DNA from: VBDM01 sp035637655
Lineage (GTDB): Bacteria > Pseudomonadota > Gammaproteobacteria > Burkholderiales > SG8-39
Direction of reading: 5' to 3'
Assembly: GCA_035637655.1 (NCBI GenBank)
Contig: DASPWT010000162.1
Span: forward strand, 1 to 45,663
DNA: 45,663 bases
Below are positions 25,001 to 33,002 of this stretch, in pieces. The notes below the pieces were generated by a model, which did no database searches, had not been told where the DNA came from, and saw nothing but the letters and a program-made list of their open reading frames with translations. Within the stretch, counting starts at the first letter, position 1. Every line of letters starts with the position of its first letter. The translations under genes and the position numbers were made by a program.

Positions 25001-25145
25001 CCGAAACCTGGATCGTGGGGAAATCGACGTTGGGCAGCGATGAAACCGGCAGCAAGCGGTAGCTCGCCAGTCCGAAAATCAGAATCCCGGCCATGACCAG
25101 CACGGTCATGACGGGACGGCGAACGAAAAGTTCTGAAAGATTCAT
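22038..25145 (-). CDS. RND efflux permease (HAE1/MdtB-MdtC type)
   Basis: A 1035-residue inner-membrane proton/drug antiporter. It begins MNLSELFVRRPVMTVLVMAGILIFGLASYRLLPV, typical of MdtC/MuxC-like permeases. The TM4 proton-relay motif GFVVDDAIVMLENISRHIE contains the paired aspartates. The porter-domain segments YAVRVQVDPNALAARGVGINEVEQAV and the duplicated second half (VGIIMLVGIVKKNAIMMIDFA) are clear. Twelve membrane segments and two large periplasmic loops fit. The adaptor gene lies nine bases upstream. No outer-membrane TolC-type gene is present, so it must borrow one. Its substrates are unknown; close families export drugs, bile salts or novobiocin. Confidence 0.92.
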   Translation of the reverse strand: MNLSELFVRRPVMTVLVMAGILIFGLASYRLLPVSSLPNVDFPTIQVSATLPGASPETMAAAVATTLEKQFSTIAGIDQMTSLSGQGISTITIQFSLDRDIDAAAQDVNSAIAAAAKQLPPTMTAPPSFRKVNPADAPIFFLTLTSDTLPLSTVNEYAETFLAQRISTISGVAQVQVQGQQKYAVRVQVDPNALAARGVGINEVEQAVANANVNLPTGTLYGKDRMFAVQATGQLYEAAAFRPIIVAYRNGAPVRLSELGRVIDSVENDKLAAWFKDQRGIILAIYRQPGTNTIEVVDAVKKLLPTFRAEVPAGVSINVMYDRSTTIRQSVEDVRFSLILALALVVMVIFIFLRNIPATVIPTVALPMSIIGTFSLMYLFGYSLDNISLMALTLCVGFVVDDAIVMLENISRHIEMGKSPLQATFDGSKEVAFTILSMTLSLAAVFIPVLFMGGILGRLLHEFAVTIIVAVLISGFVSLTLTPMMCSRILKPHADVKHGRLFLASERAFDAVRDAYGSSLRWVLGRQRFVIAVFFGVVIATGVLYAKMPKGFLPSEDAGQLFCFIEAPQDISFDAMVTYQRSVLEILRADPNIEAVTGFMGATSFNPSLNVGRATMTLKPRSQRKSADEVVRGLRPKLANMMGIKVFVQNVPAIRIGGQLTKSQYQYVVQGASTEELYHWVPIVEERLKTLPGLLDVSSDLQIARPQVNVEIDREKASALGVSPQQIEAALANAYGSRQVSNIYTATNQYFVILELEPRYQRDPAALSMLYVRSSSGALVPLNAVAKLTYGVGPMSVSHLGQLPSVTISFDLQQDVALSQAIALIQKAAEELQVPPTLNTRFTGTAQAFQASLEGMGILLVLSILVIYLVLGILYESFVHPLTILSGLPTAGLGALVTLGAFNIELNMYAFVGIIMLVGIVKKNAIMMIDFAIEAQRKEGKPAAEAIYQACLIRFRPIMMTTFAALMGSLPIALSFGAGGDARRPLGLAVVGGLVLSQFLTLYITPVIYLHFERLQQWIAQRRATRQVARLGAAD

Positions 25146-25154
25146 CGATGAGAA

Positions 25155-26312
25155 CTACGATTTGACCACGACCTTCGCCCCGGCTCCGAGGCGCAGTTGG
25201 CCCTGTGTGACCACCCGTTCGCCCTTTTCCAGACCATTCGCGATGATCGCGCTGTCGCCTTCGGTGCGCTCGACCGTGACTTTGCGCACCTCGGTGGTCA
25301 TGTCGGGCTTGACCACGAACACGTACTGACCGGCCGGGCCGGTCTGCACCGACTTGGAGGGGACGACCAGGGCGTCTTTCTGGTCGTAGAGCTTGATCCT
25401 CACATTGACGAACTGGCCCGGCCACAGCGCGTTTTCCCTGTTCCGGAACTGCGCCCGCAATTTGATCGTGCCGGTGCTCGCATCGACGGCGTTGTCGACG
25501 AAGACCAGCGTTCCGGAGGCTGCGGGTTGATCCGAGCCCGGCGCGAGCGCCTCGACCGCGAGCGGCCCCGAGGACATATAGCTGCGAACGGCGCGGAGCT
25601 GCTGCTCCGGCACGGAGAAGTTCACGTAGATCGGGTGGACCTGGTTGATCACCACCAGGGGAAGCGTATCGTTCGCCCTGACGAGGTTTCCCATCTGAAT
25701 CTGAATCTTTCCGGGGTAGCCGTCGATCGGAGAGCGGATCGTGCAGTACTCCAGATTCAGCGTTGCGTTGTCGAGCGCGGCACGGCTCCCCTGGGCCACG
25801 GCTTCGGCCGTATCGGCGTTGGTGCGGATTTGCGCGTAGGCTTCCTTGGAGACGAAATTCTTGGCGAGCAGTTCCTGGTAGCGGCGCTCCTGCGAGCGGG
25901 CCTGGTCCTTTTGCGAGGTGTCGCGCAGAAAGTTGGCTTCGGCTTGGCGCAATGCCGCCTGGTAGGGGCGGGGGTCGATCTTGAAGAGCACGCGACCCCG
26001 AGGGACTTCCTCGCCTTCCTTGAAGCCGACCTCCACGATCTGCCCGTCGACGCGCGCTTTGAGCGCTACGGTCGAGTAAGCCTCGACGTTGCCGATCGCC
26101 AGCAGCCGGAACGGCACGACCTCCTGCAGGACCGGCGCAATCGACACCGGTATCGCCGGAGGTCCTTTGGGCGCCTTACGCTCGTTTGCGAGTATCTCGG
26201 TGCCGAAGTAAGCGAACAGCGCAACCGCGAGGACGAGCAAGCCGACGCCGCCGAAAACAAACAGGCGCTTGGCCGTGGGTGCCGCAACGTGCGATCGCAA
26301 TGAAGAATCCAT
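25155..26312 (-). CDS. RND efflux periplasmic adaptor (MdtA/AcrA type)
   Basis: A 385-residue membrane fusion protein. An N-terminal helix (FVFGGVGLLVLAVALFAYFG, about 18-38) anchors it in the inner membrane. The barrel-sandwich/lipoyl strands follow, with GNVEAYSTVALKARVDGQIVEVGFKEGEEVPRGRVLFKIDPRPYQAAL, then a coiled-coil hairpin with ALLA-, QARSQERRYQELL- and DNATLNLEYCTIRSPIDGYPG segments, and a beta-barrel plus C-terminal membrane-proximal domain ending in GAGAKVVVKS. It links the permease next door to an outer-membrane channel. It lies 102 bases downstream of lysA, a gap with no terminator that I can see, so partial read-through is possible. Confidence 0.92.
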   Translation of the reverse strand: MDSSLRSHVAAPTAKRLFVFGGVGLLVLAVALFAYFGTEILANERKAPKGPPAIPVSIAPVLQEVVPFRLLAIGNVEAYSTVALKARVDGQIVEVGFKEGEEVPRGRVLFKIDPRPYQAALRQAEANFLRDTSQKDQARSQERRYQELLAKNFVSKEAYAQIRTNADTAEAVAQGSRAALDNATLNLEYCTIRSPIDGYPGKIQIQMGNLVRANDTLPLVVINQVHPIYVNFSVPEQQLRAVRSYMSSGPLAVEALAPGSDQPAASGTLVFVDNAVDASTGTIKLRAQFRNRENALWPGQFVNVRIKLYDQKDALVVPSKSVQTGPAGQYVFVVKPDMTTEVRKVTVERTEGDSAIIANGLEKGERVVTQGQLRLGAGAKVVVKS

Positions 26313-26414
26313 GGATTTGCTAACGACGTGAAAAAGCCGCGTATTCCATCAGCTACCGTGGATCCCGGCCCCCTCCCGTTGTCCTTCGATGCCTAGTCGG
26401 CAAACGCTTTAAAT

Positions 26415-27659
26415 TTACGGCAAAAGGCGCTCCGACGCAAAGAGGCTCTCGATGCTTTCCCGATCGCGAACCAAGTGAGGCGTTGCGCCGTCCACCATCA
26501 CTTCCGCGGGGCGCGGCCGGGAATTGTAATTCGAGCTCATCGTCATGCCGTAGGCGCCCGCCGACATGATCGCGAGAAGGTCCCCGGCTGCGACCGCGAG
26601 CGTGCGCTCCCGGGCGAGAAAATCCGCCGATTCGCAGACCGGACCGACGATGTCGTAGCGCTGCGCCGGACCCTCCCGCCGGATCACCGGCAGCACGTCG
26701 TGCCAGGCATCGTAAAGAGCGGGGCGCAACAGATCGTTCATCGCCGCGTCGGCCACCACGAAGTTCTTTGCGGCGCCATGCTTGAGATATTCAACGCGCG
26801 TGAGCAGGAGCCCGGTGTTGCCGATAAGCGAACGGCCGGGTTCGAACAGAATTCGCATCTTGCGCCCGCCGAGGCGCTGAAACAGGCGTCCCAGGTAATC
26901 CTTCACCGCTGGGGGCGCCTCGTCGCGATAACGGATACCGAGCCCGCCGCCCAGATCGAGATGTTCCAGATGCACCCCTGTGGCGTCCAGGACGTCGACA
27001 AACTCGAGCACTTTTTCGAGCGCAGCGACGAACGGTTCAACGTCGGTGATCTGCGAGCCGATGTGGACATCGATTCCGATGACTCGAAGGTCCGGCAGCT
27101 TCGCCGCCTTGCGGTAAAGCGGGAGCGCTGCGGCGTAGGCGATGCCGAATTTGCTTTCTCGCAAGCCGGTGGCGACGTAGGGGTGCGTCTTGGGGTCGAC
27201 ATCGGGGTTGATGCGCAAGGACACGGGCGCGATCTTGCCCATGCTCCGCGCAACGGCGGCGAGCCGAGCCAGTTCTCCTTCGGACTCGACGTTGAAGCAC
27301 AGAACGCCGGCCTCAAGCGCGCGGCGCATCTCGGCTCCGCTCTTGCCTACGCCGGAGAAAACGGTCTTGGCGGCGCTGCCTCCCGCTGCGAGAACGCGCC
27401 CGAGCTCGCCGCCCGAAACGATGTCAAATCCCGAACCGAGACGCGCAAGGACATTCAGCACCGCGAGATTGGAGTTGGCCTTGACCGAATAGCAGATGAG
27501 AACGTCGCGCCCCGAACAAGCCTGATTGAACTCGCGGTATGCGAGCTCCAGCGCGGCGCGCGAATAGACGTAGCTCGGCGTGCCGAAGCGCTCTGCGATC
27601 TCGACGAGAGGCACGCGCTCCGCGCACAGCGTGCCGTCCTGGTACGAAAAAAAATTCAC
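26415..27659 (-). CDS. lysA: Diaminopimelate decarboxylase
   Basis: LysA converts meso-diaminopimelate to L-lysine, the last step of lysine synthesis. The 414-residue product has the family layout. PLP binds K60 in LICYSVKANSNL. HIGSQI, the glycine loop LGGGLGIRY, FEPGRSLIGN, and GPVCESADFL with the active-site cysteine of the dimer partner follow, and SAGAYGMTMSSNYNSRPRP is near the end. The start is GTG at 27659, overlapping the lptM stop codon (GTGA). The lptM-lysA order is usual in Proteobacteria. Confidence 0.96.
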   Translation of the reverse strand: MNFFSYQDGTLCAERVPLVEIAERFGTPSYVYSRAALELAYREFNQACSGRDVLICYSVKANSNLAVLNVLARLGSGFDIVSGGELGRVLAAGGSAAKTVFSGVGKSGAEMRRALEAGVLCFNVESEGELARLAAVARSMGKIAPVSLRINPDVDPKTHPYVATGLRESKFGIAYAAALPLYRKAAKLPDLRVIGIDVHIGSQITDVEPFVAALEKVLEFVDVLDATGVHLEHLDLGGGLGIRYRDEAPPAVKDYLGRLFQRLGGRKMRILFEPGRSLIGNTGLLLTRVEYLKHGAAKNFVVADAAMNDLLRPALYDAWHDVLPVIRREGPAQRYDIVGPVCESADFLARERTLAVAAGDLLAIMSAGAYGMTMSSNYNSRPRPAEVMVDGATPHLVRDRESIESLFASERLLP

Positions 27660-27784
27660 TTGCGCGGCGCGGGTTTGCTATCCTGCTGCGGATCTCGTTC
27701 CGGCGGGGGAAGATAGAGCGCCGCTTTGTTGCCGCAGGCCGAGAGCGCGAGGAAAACGAGAATGAGGCCAACGGCGCGGCGCAT
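27656..27784 (-). CDS. lptM: Small lipoprotein LptM (YifL)
   Basis: A 42-residue lipoprotein. The lipoprotein signal (MRRAVGLILVFLALSAC) ends in LSAC with C17 as the lipid site, and the mature part starts CGNKAALYLPPPER, the typical LptM pattern. In E. coli LptM assists oxidative maturation of the LPS transporter LptD at the outer membrane. The gene is too short for many gene finders. It starts at 27784 (ATG) and overlaps lysA by four bases. It is divergent from cyaY with 45 bases between. Lipidation would be initiated by Lgt. Confidence 0.88.
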   Translation of the reverse strand: MRRAVGLILVFLALSACGNKAALYLPPPERDPQQDSKPAPRK

Positions 27785-27829
27785 GGCGATGCCGAGAGTT
27801 AGTTTGTGCAAAACGAGTTTAGCACGGCG

Positions 27830-28147
27830 ATGACCCCGAGCGAATTCGACAGCCTGGCCGATGCGATGCTGGAGCGGATTGCGCGGGCGGTGGAAGAAAG
27901 CGGGGCGGATTGCGACTGCGAGCCCAAGGGCTCCGGCGTACTGGAGCTCGAATTTTCCGACGGCAGCCGCATTGTGGTCAACCGCCACTCTGCAGCGCGT
28001 CAGATCTGGGTCGCAGCAAGATCGGGAGGCTACCATTTCCGCTGGAATGAGTCGGACTGGGTCGATACCCGCGAGGGCGGCGAGTTGCTGGCGGCACTGT
28101 CGAAGCTGGTGAGCGAACAATCGGGCCGTGCCGTCGTGCTGCGCTAG
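27830..28147 (+). CDS. cyaY: Iron-sulfur cluster assembly protein CyaY (frataxin)
   Basis: A 105-residue frataxin homolog that binds iron and modulates IscS during Fe-S cluster assembly. Family features are MTPSEFDSLADAMLERI, an acidic first helix, DCDCEPKGSGVLELEFSDGSRIVVNRHSAARQIWVAARSGGYHF, and W..DTREGGELLAAL. The ATG at 27830 aligns with the family start; an in-frame GTG at 27806 would add eight residues. Gene order (divergent to lptM-lysA, convergent to mrcA) is common in betaproteobacteria. Confidence 0.94.
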   Translation: MTPSEFDSLADAMLERIARAVEESGADCDCEPKGSGVLELEFSDGSRIVVNRHSAARQIWVAARSGGYHFRWNESDWVDTREGGELLAALSKLVSEQSGRAVVLR

Positions 28148-28191
28148 TCCCGCTGCGGGCGGCGTGCGTCCGCGGGCGCTTGCCGATCGAG

Positions 28192-30492
28192 CTAGAACAA
28201 CTGGTTCCTGACGTCTTCGGTAGTCCGCACTCCAGGATCGACCGGACCCTGCTCGCGCGGCACGTTTTCGCGGAAGAAGAATTCCGGCTTTCCGTCGGGC
28301 GACTGAAGGCCGTTTTCGTTGACCTTGACCACGACGACACCCTCGGGATTGCGTTGGACCATTTCCGGCTTACCCTTTAGTGCCTTGCCCATGTAGTTCA
28401 TCCAGATGGGCAGCGCCGCGACCGACCCAGTCTCCCCGGGGCCGAGTTTTTTCGGCTGGTCGAAGCCCACCCAGGCGACGCTCACGAGCATGGGTTGATA
28501 GCCGCTGAACCAGGCGTCAACGTAGTCATTGGTGGTGCCGCTCTTGCCGGCGAGATCCTGGCGCCCGAGCGCCATAGCCCGCGCCCCGGTTCCGTAGCGC
28601 ATCACATCGTGCATCATGCTGTCCATGATGAAGGCATTGCGGGCGTCGATGACCCGCAGGGTCTCGTCCCCGGCGCGAGCCGGCTGCGCCTGCGCGAGAA
28701 CATTGCCGCGGTCGTCGACGATCTTCTGAACCACGTACGGCTCGGTGCGATATCCGCCGGTGGCAAATACTGAAAAGGCGCGAGCCATCTGAAGCGGCGT
28801 GGCCGAGCCCGCACCGAGCGCCAGGGTGAGGTAGGGCGGGTGGCGCTCGGCATCGAAGCCGAATCGGGTGATGTAATCCTGCGCGTACTGTGGGCTGATC
28901 GCCTGCAGGATGCGAATCGACACCATGTTCTTCGACTTGGCGAGCGCCATGCGCATGCTCATGGGCCCTTCGTACCTGCCGTCATAGTTCTTCGGTTCCC
29001 ATACCTGCCCGCCCGTCAGCGCCGCGTCGACCACCACCGGGGCATCGTTGATCACGGTGGCCGCGGTAAAGCCCTTCTCCAGCGCGGACGAATAGATGAA
29101 GGGCTTGAAACCCGAGCCGGGCTGGCGCCAGGCCTGGGTCACGTGGTTGTACTGGCTCCGGTTGAAATCGAAGCCGCCGACGAGCGAACGCACGGCGCCG
29201 TCCTGCGGGTTGACCGAGATGAAGGCGCCCTCGGTTTCCGGGAGCTGGACGATCTGCCAGTCGTCATGGTCGTCTTTCTGGATGCGAATGACCGCCCCGC
29301 GCCGGATCCTCCGGGTCGGTGGGGTCCGGGAATCGAGCATGCGCTCGGCGAACTTGAGTCCCTCTCCGGTCACGGTAACGGTTTCTCCTCCACGCCGATA
29401 GGCTCTCACCCGTTTCGGCGTCGCCTCCAGAACGAGTGCCGCGAGGAGGTCATCGCTGTCGGGATGGTCTTGCAGCGTCTCCTCGTAGTCCTCCTCCTGC
29501 GCATCCTTGAGATCGACGAATCCTTCGGGGCCGCGATAGCCGTGGCGCCGGTCGTATTCGAGCAAGCCCTGACGGAGGGCCGCGTAGGCCGCTTGCTGGT
29601 CGGCGCGCGTGATCGTCGTGTAGACGCGAAAACCGCGTGAATAGACCTCCTCCGGATAGCGCTCATAGAGCAATTGGCGGACCATTTCGGCGACGAACTC
29701 GGCGTGAATCTCATATTCGTTGACGGTTTCACGCTTGACGCTGATCGGTAGCGTTTGCGCTTCCTCGTATCGCTCGGTGTCGAGCAGGGCGAGCTCGTGC
29801 ATGCGCCGCAGCACGTACAGCTGGCGTTGCTTGGCGCGTTTCGGATTGATCACCGGGTTAAAAGAGGAGGGAGCCTTGGGCAACCCGGCAAGCATCGCGA
29901 TCTCGGCCGAGTTGAGCTGGGATAGCGTCTTGCCGAAGTAGACTTGCGCCGCTGCGCCGAACCCGTAGGCCTTTTGGCCGAGATAGATCTGGTTGATGTA
30001 GATCTCCAGGATCTGATCTTTGCTGAGGCTGTTTTCGATCTTGAACGCCAGCAACGCCTCGTACAATTTGCGGGTCAGCGTCTTCTCCCGGGAAAGAAAG
30101 AAGTTTCGCGCGACCTGCATCGTGATCGTCGAAGCCCCTTGAGTCTTGCCGCCAGTTACCAAGTTGGAGTAGGCTGCCCGCAGCACCCCCTGGTAGTCGA
30201 CCCCGGTATGCTGGTAAAAGCGCTCGTCCTCGGCCGCGAGGATGGCCAGTTTCATCAGAGCAGGAACCTCCTCGATGCTGACGACCGAACGGCGCTCTTC
30301 GCCGAACTCCCCGATCAGCAAGCCGTCGGCGGTGTAGACGCGCAACGGGATCTTCGGCTGGTACTCGGTGAGCGCCTCGATGGAGGGCAGGTTAGGGTAT
30401 GCGAGGAGGATCACGAAACCCAGCAGCGCCAAGCTCACTACTCCCATCCCGGCCAGCGCCAACGCCGGGAAGGCGAACCATCGAAGCCGCAT
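28192..30492 (-). CDS. mrcA: Penicillin-binding protein 1A
   Basis: A bifunctional peptidoglycan glycosyltransferase and transpeptidase. The 766-residue protein has an N-terminal membrane anchor (about 8-31), then the glycosyltransferase domain with EDERFYQHTGVD (88-99), TQGASTITMQVARNFFL and QIYLGQKAYGFGAAAQ. An OB-like linker region follows. The transpeptidase has its catalytic serine in GSGFKPF (near 460), SKNM as the second motif and GKSGTTND (near 650) as the KTG box. Length agrees with PBP1A. It is divergent from pilM across 180 bases that hold the promoters of both. Confidence 0.95.
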   Translation of the reverse strand: MRLRWFAFPALALAGMGVVSLALLGFVILLAYPNLPSIEALTEYQPKIPLRVYTADGLLIGEFGEERRSVVSIEEVPALMKLAILAAEDERFYQHTGVDYQGVLRAAYSNLVTGGKTQGASTITMQVARNFFLSREKTLTRKLYEALLAFKIENSLSKDQILEIYINQIYLGQKAYGFGAAAQVYFGKTLSQLNSAEIAMLAGLPKAPSSFNPVINPKRAKQRQLYVLRRMHELALLDTERYEEAQTLPISVKRETVNEYEIHAEFVAEMVRQLLYERYPEEVYSRGFRVYTTITRADQQAAYAALRQGLLEYDRRHGYRGPEGFVDLKDAQEEDYEETLQDHPDSDDLLAALVLEATPKRVRAYRRGGETVTVTGEGLKFAERMLDSRTPPTRRIRRGAVIRIQKDDHDDWQIVQLPETEGAFISVNPQDGAVRSLVGGFDFNRSQYNHVTQAWRQPGSGFKPFIYSSALEKGFTAATVINDAPVVVDAALTGGQVWEPKNYDGRYEGPMSMRMALAKSKNMVSIRILQAISPQYAQDYITRFGFDAERHPPYLTLALGAGSATPLQMARAFSVFATGGYRTEPYVVQKIVDDRGNVLAQAQPARAGDETLRVIDARNAFIMDSMMHDVMRYGTGARAMALGRQDLAGKSGTTNDYVDAWFSGYQPMLVSVAWVGFDQPKKLGPGETGSVAALPIWMNYMGKALKGKPEMVQRNPEGVVVVKVNENGLQSPDGKPEFFFRENVPREQGPVDPGVRTTEDVRNQLF

Positions 30493-30520
30493 TCAGGGGA
30501 TATCCGGGAAAAGGTCGCCC

Positions 30521-30526
30521 ATTATA
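30521..30526 (-). promoter_or_regulatory. Probable -10 box for mrcA
   Basis: On the minus strand this is a perfect TATAAT, 28 bases before the mrcA start. There is no matching TTGACA at 16-18 bases; instead the arm TCACCCT (30549-30555) of an inverted repeat lies just beyond the -35 position. Confidence 0.45.
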
Positions 30527-30548
30527 GAGAGCTGAAAGAGCAGTAGGT

Positions 30549-30598
30549 TCACCCTAAGCACTTAATATCTCGCGTGAAAAATTTACTTTACAGGGTGA
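30549..30598. repeat. Inverted repeat between divergent mrcA and pilM
   Basis: TCACCCT (30549-30555) and AGGGTGA (30592-30598) are perfect 7-base inverted arms separated by 36 AT-richer bases. The right arm lies just before the pilM -35 and the left arm just beyond the mrcA -35. The position suggests an operator for one or both promoters, but a chance match is possible at this length. Confidence 0.3.
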
Positions 30599-30602
30599 GG
30601 GG

Positions 30603-30632
30603 TTGTTGCTAGCATTTAACGTAAATTATACT
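30603..30632 (+). promoter_or_regulatory. Probable promoter of the pilMNOPQ operon
   Basis: TTGTTG (30603-30608) and TATACT (30627-30632) are separated by 18 bases within an AT-rich run unusual for this window. The leader to the TTG start at 30673 would be about 34 bases, with an AAGGGG-type site at 30658-30663. Confidence 0.5.
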
Positions 30633-30672
30633 AATAACGCCTAACCGGCCATACCTGAAGGGGAAATCCCGG

Positions 30673-31758
30673 TTGCAGCTGAATTTCAATTTGGATATTT
30701 TCAAGCCGAAAGCGCCGCCGCTGTTCGGGATGGATATCTCTTCGTCCTCGGTGAAGCTGGTGGAGCTCGCCGATGCGGGCAGGGGAAATCCGCGGGTCGA
30801 GCGTTATGCCATCGAGGCGTTGCCGAAGGACGCGGTCCTGGACGGCAACATCACCAACCTCGACGCTGTGGTCGATGCCGTGCAGCGTGGCTGGAAGAGA
30901 ATGGCGACGCGCACGAAAAACGTCGCCCTGGCCCTGCCCACGGCCGCGGTGATCACCAAGAAGATCATCGTACCGGCGGGGCTGGGCGCCGAAGAACTGG
31001 AGGTCCTAGTCGAAACCGAGGCCAATCAGTACATCCCGTTTGCACTCGAGGAGGTCAACCTGGACTTTCAGGTGGTGGGGCCATCTCCTTCGGGACCGGA
31101 AGAGGTCGAAGTGCTGATCGCTGCCTCACGCAAGGAAAAGGTCGAAGACCGCGTCGCAGTGGCCGAAGCCTCGGGCCTTAAAGCGATAGTCATGGACGTC
31201 GAATCCTACGCCATCCAAACTTCCTTCGATCTGATTCAGCAGCAATTCCCGGATAACGGCAAAGACCAGAACATTGCGCTGGTCGATTTGGGCGCGAACG
31301 TCATGAACATCACGGTGCTGCGCAACGAGCAGACGGTGTACACGCGCGAGCAGGCGTTCGGCGGCAGTCAGCTCACGCAGGACATCATGCGCGTGTACGG
31401 CATGAGCCTGGAGGAAGCCGAAGCGGCCAAGCGCTCCGGGGGGCTGCCGGAGAACTACGAATCGGAAGTGCTGCGTCCCTTCATGGAGAATGCGGCGCTC
31501 GAAATCCAGCGGGCAATGCAGTTCTTCTTTACATCGACCCAGTACACCTCGGTCGAGCACGTCCTGCTCACCGGAGGCTCAGCGGTGATTCCGGGGCTCG
31601 ACGAGATGGTGCAGAGCCGCACCCAGATCAACGCTTTGGTTGCCAATCCTTTCGCGAGCATGGCGATTTCGCCGCGCGTCTCGCTGAAGAAACTGGTTGC
31701 GGATGCGCCCTCGCTGATGGTCGCTTGCGGACTTGCCATGCGGAGATTTGACTCGTGA
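30673..31758 (+). CDS. pilM: Type IV pilus assembly protein PilM
   Basis: A 361-residue cytoplasmic, actin-like ATPase that binds the N-terminus of PilN and connects the pilus alignment subcomplex to the motor. Motifs are FGMDISSSSVKLVEL (phosphate 1), ALPTAAVITKKI, NIALVDLGANVMNITVL (phosphate 2) and HVLLTGGSAVIPGLDEMV (adenosine). The start is TTG at 30673, giving MQLNFNLDIF; the preceding AAGGGG site supports it. First gene of the pilMNOPQ operon; it overlaps pilN by four bases. Confidence 0.96.
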   Translation: MQLNFNLDIFKPKAPPLFGMDISSSSVKLVELADAGRGNPRVERYAIEALPKDAVLDGNITNLDAVVDAVQRGWKRMATRTKNVALALPTAAVITKKIIVPAGLGAEELEVLVETEANQYIPFALEEVNLDFQVVGPSPSGPEEVEVLIAASRKEKVEDRVAVAEASGLKAIVMDVESYAIQTSFDLIQQQFPDNGKDQNIALVDLGANVMNITVLRNEQTVYTREQAFGGSQLTQDIMRVYGMSLEEAEAAKRSGGLPENYESEVLRPFMENAALEIQRAMQFFFTSTQYTSVEHVLLTGGSAVIPGLDEMVQSRTQINALVANPFASMAISPRVSLKKLVADAPSLMVACGLAMRRFDS

Positions 31759-32357
31759 TTCGCGTCAATCTGCTCCCTTGGCGCGAGGCGCGCCGCAAGG
31801 CCCAGCGCCAGCATCTTGGCGTGCTGGGAGGCATGGTGGCCGTGCTCGGGCTTCTGATCGTCGGTGCGGTACACCTGACCATTGCGGGATACATCGCGGT
31901 GCAAAGTGACCGCAATGAATTCCTGAAAAAAGAAAACGTCAGGCTCGACAAGGAAATCGAGGAGATTAAAAAGCTGAAGAGCGAGATTGCAGCGCTCCTT
32001 GCGCGCAAGCAGATCATCGAGCGGCTGCAGGCAGACCGTGCCCAGGCCGTATATATGCTGCAGGAGCTGGTTCAGCAGGTACCCGATGGCGTGTACCTCA
32101 AGACGATCAAGCAGACCGGCTTGAAAATCAACATGGTCGGCTACGCGCAATCCAACGCGCGCGTCTCCACTCTCATGCGCAATTTCGCAGCATCACCTTA
32201 CCTCGAGAACCCCGATCTGGTCGAGATCAAGGCGGTGACCGTAAGCAACAAACGCGTTTCCGAATTCAACATGAACGTGAGCCTGAAGCGGCTGCAGACC
32301 GAAGATGCCGGCAAATCGGGTAAGGCCGCGCCCAAGGCCGCTCCGGCCAAGGGCTGA
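31755..32357 (+). CDS. pilN: Type IV pilus assembly protein PilN
   Basis: A 200-residue bitopic inner-membrane protein. The cytoplasmic N-terminus IRVNLLPWREARR is the conserved INLLPWR peptide that docks into PilM. A membrane helix (about 25-48) and a coiled-coil segment of KE-rich heptads (about 55-95) lead to a ferredoxin-like periplasmic domain with GVYLKTIKQTGLKINMVGYAQ. An Ala/Lys-rich tail ends it. The start is GTG at 31755, overlapping the pilM stop. It pairs with PilO. Confidence 0.95.
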   Translation: MIRVNLLPWREARRKAQRQHLGVLGGMVAVLGLLIVGAVHLTIAGYIAVQSDRNEFLKKENVRLDKEIEEIKKLKSEIAALLARKQIIERLQADRAQAVYMLQELVQQVPDGVYLKTIKQTGLKINMVGYAQSNARVSTLMRNFAASPYLENPDLVEIKAVTVSNKRVSEFNMNVSLKRLQTEDAGKSGKAAPKAAPAKG

Positions 32358-32363
32358 GACCCG

Positions 32364-33002
32364 ATGAAGAAATTCCTCGAACAGTTCAAGAATCTCAATA
32401 CGCGCGATCCGGGCGCGTGGCCGCCATTACCCAAGGCGATGCTGCTGCTCGGAGTGCTGATCGGCATCATCGCACTGGGCTACTTTCTCGATTGGCAGGA
32501 ACAGATGGACTCGCTTGAGGCCGGGCGCGTACAGGAAGCGAAGCTCAAAGACGAATATGTCGCGAAGGAGCAACAGGCGATCAATCTCGATCTCTACCGG
32601 CAGCAGCTGCGCGAAATCGACAGCTCCTTCGGCGCGCTTCTGAGGCAGCTTCCCAATCGATCGCAAATGGACGCGCTGCTCGTGGACATCAACCAGGCTG
32701 GGCTCGGCCGCGGCCTGCAATTTGAGCTGTTCAGGCCGGCTCCGGCGGAAACCAAGCGTGAATTCTACGCCGAGCTGCCGGTCACGCTGAAACTCAACGG
32801 CAGCTATCACGATATGGGGCAGTTTGCGAGCGATATCGGACAGCTCTCGCGCATCGTCACGCTGAACGATATCGGGCTGACAGGAGGCAAAGACGGCTCG
32901 CTCGTCATGGACGTCACGGCGAAGACCTTCCGTTATCTGGACGAGGAGGAAGTGGCGGCCCAGAGCAGGGCAGCCAAGGGCGTTAAGGCAGGCAAGAAAT
33001 GA
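32364..33002 (+). CDS. pilO: Type IV pilus assembly protein PilO
   Basis: A 212-residue protein with one membrane helix (LLLGVLIGIIALGYFLDW, about 28-45), then a coiled coil and a periplasmic domain with LPNRSQMDALLVDINQAGLGRGLQFELFRP and GSYHDMGQFASDIGQLSRIVTLNDI, the conserved PilO pattern. It forms heterodimers with PilN and contacts PilP. It starts six bases after pilN and overlaps pilP by four (ATGA). The end is basic. Confidence 0.95.
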   Translation: MKKFLEQFKNLNTRDPGAWPPLPKAMLLLGVLIGIIALGYFLDWQEQMDSLEAGRVQEAKLKDEYVAKEQQAINLDLYRQQLREIDSSFGALLRQLPNRSQMDALLVDINQAGLGRGLQFELFRPAPAETKREFYAELPVTLKLNGSYHDMGQFASDIGQLSRIVTLNDIGLTGGKDGSLVMDVTAKTFRYLDEEEVAAQSRAAKGVKAGKK

